From Henriciella sp. (GTDB lineage Bacteria > Pseudomonadota > Alphaproteobacteria > Caulobacterales > Hyphomonadaceae), in contig JALUWJ010000257.1 in assembly GCA_027019605.1 (NCBI GenBank), positions 1-33,850 on the forward strand: a stretch of DNA of 33,850 nt, given 5' to 3'. The notes below the pieces were generated by a model. That model saw only the letters and a program-made list of their open reading frames with translations. It did no database searches and was not told the origin of the DNA. Within the stretch, counting starts at the first letter, position 1. Each line of letters begins with the position of its first letter. Positions 31,144 through 33,850 of this stretch are shown in pieces. A program made the translations under genes and the position numbers.

Positions 31144-32325
31144 ATGACCGCTACGGATCCTGTTGTAATTGTTGGAATGGCACGTACCCCAATGGGCGGA
31201 TTGCTGGGCGACTTGTCAGGCATGTCCGCGAATGAGCTTGGCGCGATTGCAGTGAAAGCAGCCGTCGCAGAAGCTGGTCTTGGGGCGGACGAGGCCGACG
31301 AGATTATCATGGGCAATTGTTTGCCAGCCGGCCAAGGTCAGGCGCCAGCGCGTCAGGCCGGGTTTAAAGCCGGCATGGACAAAGGCCTCGAGGCGACCAC
31401 GATCAATAAAATGTGCGGCTCTGGCCTTCAAGCAGCGGTTATGGGGCGTCAGTCGATCGCCGCAGGTGACGCAGATATCGTCATCGTTGGCGGTATGGAG
31501 AGCATGACCAATGCGCCGCATCTTTTGGATGTCCGCCAAGGTCACAAATATGGTGATATGGGCGCGAAAGATCACATGGCATTGGATGGCCTAACGGATG
31601 CCTATGCTGGCGGCCCAATGGGCGCATTCGCCGATATGATCGCTGAAAAGTATCAGTTCACCCGCGAACAACAGGATGCGTACGCCCTCGAAACGCTGAA
31701 GCGCGCGCAAGACGCGACGGAGAGCGGCAAGTTCAAGCGCGAGATTGCGCCGGTGACGATCAAGAGCCGCAAAGGCGAAACTACGGTTGAAACCGATGAG
31801 CTTCCGCGCACGGCCCGTCCGGATAAAATTCCGTCTTTGCGCCCAGCCTTCAACAAAGACGGCACCGTGACCGCCGCGAACGCGTCAGCGATTTCCGATG
31901 GCGCCGCGGCATTGGTTCTGATGAAGGAATCTGTCGCGACCGCGCGCGGGCTTAAGCCGATCGCGAAAATCATCTCCTCATCCAGTCACGCGCATGAGCC
32001 AGAGAATTTCACCACAGCGCCGGTACCGGCCATGGAAAAGGCGCTTGCTAAAGCGGGCTGGTCTAAAAACGATGTCGATCTCTGGGAGATCAATGAGGCG
32101 TTTGCCGTTGTCCCGATGATCGCCATGAAAGAGCTGGGTATCAGCCACGATATCGTCAACGTGAATGGCGGGGCGTGCGCGATGGGCCACCCTATTGGCG
32201 CCTCCGGGGCGCGGATCCTGATCACGCTCCTGGCGGCAATGGAAGATCGTGATGCCAAAAAAGGCGTTGCATCGCTCTGCATTGGGGGCGGCGAGGGCAT
32301 CGCCATGTGTGTTGAGCGAGCGTAA
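31144..32325 (+). CDS. Acetyl-CoA acetyltransferase (thiolase)
   Basis: A 393-residue thiolase II-type enzyme that condenses two acetyl-CoA to acetoacetyl-CoA or works in reverse. The nucleophilic Cys91 is in NKMCGSGLQAAVMG. The C-terminal catalytic His349 is in NGGACAMGHPIGASGARIL, and the second catalytic Cys379 is in SLCIGGGEGIAMCVE. The flexible loop domain and FNKDGTVTAANASAISDGAAALVLM are also present. Length is standard. It may serve polyhydroxybutyrate synthesis, ketone or short-chain fatty-acid metabolism; no reductase or synthase gene sits next to it to decide. AGGAGGG precedes the ATG at good spacing. Confidence 0.95.
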   Translation: MTATDPVVIVGMARTPMGGLLGDLSGMSANELGAIAVKAAVAEAGLGADEADEIIMGNCLPAGQGQAPARQAGFKAGMDKGLEATTINKMCGSGLQAAVMGRQSIAAGDADIVIVGGMESMTNAPHLLDVRQGHKYGDMGAKDHMALDGLTDAYAGGPMGAFADMIAEKYQFTREQQDAYALETLKRAQDATESGKFKREIAPVTIKSRKGETTVETDELPRTARPDKIPSLRPAFNKDGTVTAANASAISDGAAALVLMKESVATARGLKPIAKIISSSSHAHEPENFTTAPVPAMEKALAKAGWSKNDVDLWEINEAFAVVPMIAMKELGISHDIVNVNGGACAMGHPIGASGARILITLLAAMEDRDAKKGVASLCIGGGEGIAMCVERA

Positions 32326-32331
32326 CGCGCT

Positions 32332-33408
32332 TTGCTCGGTGAAACAAAAATAGTCGACCACTTCGTCGAACAGGCGGAGTGGTGCGACGCGCTAGGCTCT
32401 CCGTTTACCGCCGCGCTTCAACGAAAGTTTGCCGACGATTATCGCTCGGGCGGTCCGATCGCGGTGATATGCGGCGATTGGGCTACTAATCCGCGCAAAG
32501 ACGCATTGGGGTTGAGGCTCGCTGGAGCGCTGCATCACGCGGTCTTGTCTGGCACCTCACCTGAGCTTGCTGAATTGTATCCCAAAGGGGAAGCCGACTG
32601 GGATATGGAAGCTATTTGGCCGCGCGCAGAGGCCTGGCTAACGGCGAATGTGGAGGCGGTTCAAGCCTTCATCCAAAGCCCGCCGCAAACCAATGAAACC
32701 CGACGATCGATCATCTTTCTGCCGGGCTTTCTGAAGCTGGCTCACCGCTTTCAGATGCCGCTACATTTGTTGGAGACGGGCGCGAGCGCTGGGCTCAATC
32801 AAAACTGGGATCGTTTCAACTACGAGACCGAAACCTGGTCGCGCTCTGGAGACAGTGATGTGACTGTGCTGTCTGATTGGCGGGCGCCTGTGCCAGAGCA
32901 TCTCGACGCAGATATTCAGATCGAGAGCCGCGCCGCGTGTGATCTGAAACCGATAGATCTTTCAGACCCGGCGCAGGTTCTGCGATTGAAGTGTTATACT
33001 TGGGCCGATCAGCCGGAGCGTTTGTCGCGCTTAGATGCGGCCATTCGGCTGGCGCAGGCCGAGCAGACAAAGGTTCAGCAAGCTGATGCACTGACTTGGC
33101 TAAAGCAGCGCCTCGAGACCCGCCCCGAGACAGGGGTCACAGTGATCTACCATTCGGCATTTCTGGTTTATCCGCCGCGAGAGGTCATCGCAGAGATTAT
33201 GCGAACCCTCCAGGCGGCAGGTGAGGCCGCGACACCAGCTGCGCCTTTGGCCTGGCTTAGTTATGAAGCGGAGGCACTGTTCGGCGGTGACCCGAATAGC
33301 GGAAACATGCATGCGCGATTGCAAACCTGGCCTAATGGCGAGGTCGAGATTTACGGCCAATCTGATGGCCATGTGACTTATGTTGATCCCTACCCAGCTG
33401 GGACGTAG
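32332..33408 (+). CDS. DUF2332 domain-containing protein
   Basis: A 358-residue protein of the DUF2332 family, of unknown function. Family features are VICGDWATNPRKDALGLRLAGALHHAVLSG, the QTNETRRSIIFLPGFLKLA segment, the hallmark LLETGASAGLNQNWDRFNYE (residues about 148-167), and a C-terminal VIYHSAFLVYPPREV and AWLSYEAEALFGG. The GASAG segment and fold recall a class I methyltransferase-like nucleotide site, but I cannot show it. An in-frame stop (of the thiolase gene) lies 6 bases upstream, and the only usable start is TTG with weak GAGCGAG ahead, so it is likely coupled to the thiolase gene. It overlaps the Lrp-type gene on the other strand by 19 bases. Confidence 0.85.
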   Translation: MLGETKIVDHFVEQAEWCDALGSPFTAALQRKFADDYRSGGPIAVICGDWATNPRKDALGLRLAGALHHAVLSGTSPELAELYPKGEADWDMEAIWPRAEAWLTANVEAVQAFIQSPPQTNETRRSIIFLPGFLKLAHRFQMPLHLLETGASAGLNQNWDRFNYETETWSRSGDSDVTVLSDWRAPVPEHLDADIQIESRAACDLKPIDLSDPAQVLRLKCYTWADQPERLSRLDAAIRLAQAEQTKVQQADALTWLKQRLETRPETGVTVIYHSAFLVYPPREVIAEIMRTLQAAGEAATPAAPLAWLSYEAEALFGGDPNSGNMHARLQTWPNGEVEIYGQSDGHVTYVDPYPAGT

Positions 33409-33850
33409 TCGCTGACCAAGCCGAGAGGGACAGCCGTTGTGCGCTTGGCGACATTGATAATAATGCGGGATTGAACATCGGACACCAAAGCGGAGCCGAG
33501 CAGTTTATCGCGCAAGAACTTATCATAGGCGTACATGTCGGTTGTGGTCACGCGGATGATATAATCGACCGCGCCGGTGACGGTCATGCATTCCATGACT
33601 TCCGGCCACTTGCGGACAAGGTCCTCAAACGCCTCCAAATTCTCCTTGCTGGGTAAGGCCAGTTTGACGTTGGCGACCACTTCAAAGCCGAGCCCAAGGC
33701 TTTGCCGGTCAAGCAGTGTGACGCGTCCTTGAATGATTCCTGCTTCTTCCATGCGCTTGATTCGACGCCAGCATGGCGAGGAAGATAGGCCAACACGTTC
33801 TGCGATATCCGCGACTGAAAGAGACGCGTCTTTTTGAATCAAATCGAGAA
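33390..33850 (-). CDS. Lrp/AsnC family transcriptional regulator (5' end outside the window)
   Basis: The coding sequence runs off the right edge. The 153 codons visible hold most of the helix-turn-helix domain (LDLIQKDASLSVADIAERVGLSSSPCWRRIKRMEEAGII) and the complete RAM/AsnC ligand-binding domain (VVANVKLALPSKENLEAFEDLVRKWPEVMECMTVTGAVDYIIRVTTTDMYAYDKFLRDKLLG, ending with a strand near ALVSDVQSRIIINVAKRTTAVPL). About a dozen residues of the N terminus are missing, judged from the usual family start. These regulators respond to amino acids and often control neighbouring amino-acid genes; the target here is unknown. Its last 19 bases overlap the end of the DUF2332 gene. Confidence 0.92.
   Translation of the reverse strand, partial: LDLIQKDASLSVADIAERVGLSSSPCWRRIKRMEEAGIIQGRVTLLDRQSLGLGFEVVANVKLALPSKENLEAFEDLVRKWPEVMECMTVTGAVDYIIRVTTTDMYAYDKFLRDKLLGSALVSDVQSRIIINVAKRTTAVPLGLVSDYVPAG

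Overview
The window reads as an ordinary, gene-dense stretch of an alphaproteobacterial chromosome. Several lineage-specific families point there: a DUF1476 ATP synthase inhibitor (zeta) protein, a TIGR02301-type secreted protein, a PstA with the long DUF3333-type N-terminal region, eukaryote-like NADP isocitrate dehydrogenase, and a phoR / pstC-pstA-pstB-phoU-phoB gene order like that of Caulobacter. A marine Hyphomonadaceae/Caulobacterales-like host is my best guess, by inference only. No gap between genes exceeds about 175 bases. I saw no tRNA, rRNA, CRISPR array, insertion sequence or phage gene.

Layout. 1-1773: tail of an S9 prolyl oligopeptidase-type gene, then a secreted alpha/beta esterase and an isochorismatase-like hydrolase on the minus strand. 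1858-4821: rimO, a small membrane protein, a long inverted repeat, and a minus-strand run DUF1476 - grxD - DUF427. 4990-5999: purC-purS, without the purQ/purL that usually follow. 5996-7280: a DUF1080 lipoprotein divergent from a secreted Asp/Arg repeat protein. 7347-9982: icd with a translationally coupled GNAT acetyltransferase, and trmJ. 9979-13230: a TIGR02301 protein whose 5' end overlaps that of a 2-hydroxyacid dehydrogenase, then a two-domain retropepsin-like protein and an SDR oxidoreductase. 13252-14844: a strong bidirectional terminator, an extremely acidic Ala/Glu/Asp lipoprotein and a nitronate monooxygenase-type flavoenzyme.

14866-22140 is the phosphate regulon on the minus strand: phoR, a RluA-family pseudouridine synthase, then pstC-pstA-pstB-phoU-phoB behind a probable Pho box. 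The PstCAB transporter, PhoU, the PhoR kinase and the PhoB regulator together sense and import phosphate; the binding protein PstS is not here. 22314-28293 is a complete tripartite RND efflux operon (outer-membrane factor, adaptor, pump) with overlapping stop/start codons. It is followed by an M13 metallopeptidase lipoprotein carrying an apparent EF-hand calcium loop. 30663-33850: DUF1801 protein, thiolase, DUF2332 protein and a truncated Lrp/AsnC regulator.

No clearly new multi-gene system stands out. The most unusual items are the EF-hand-like loop in the M13 peptidase, the two low-complexity envelope proteins, the head-to-head gene overlap at 10396-10416, the inverted repeat that supplies the stop codon of the DUF427 gene, and the Ser-for-Cys replacement in the isochorismatase-like hydrolase.
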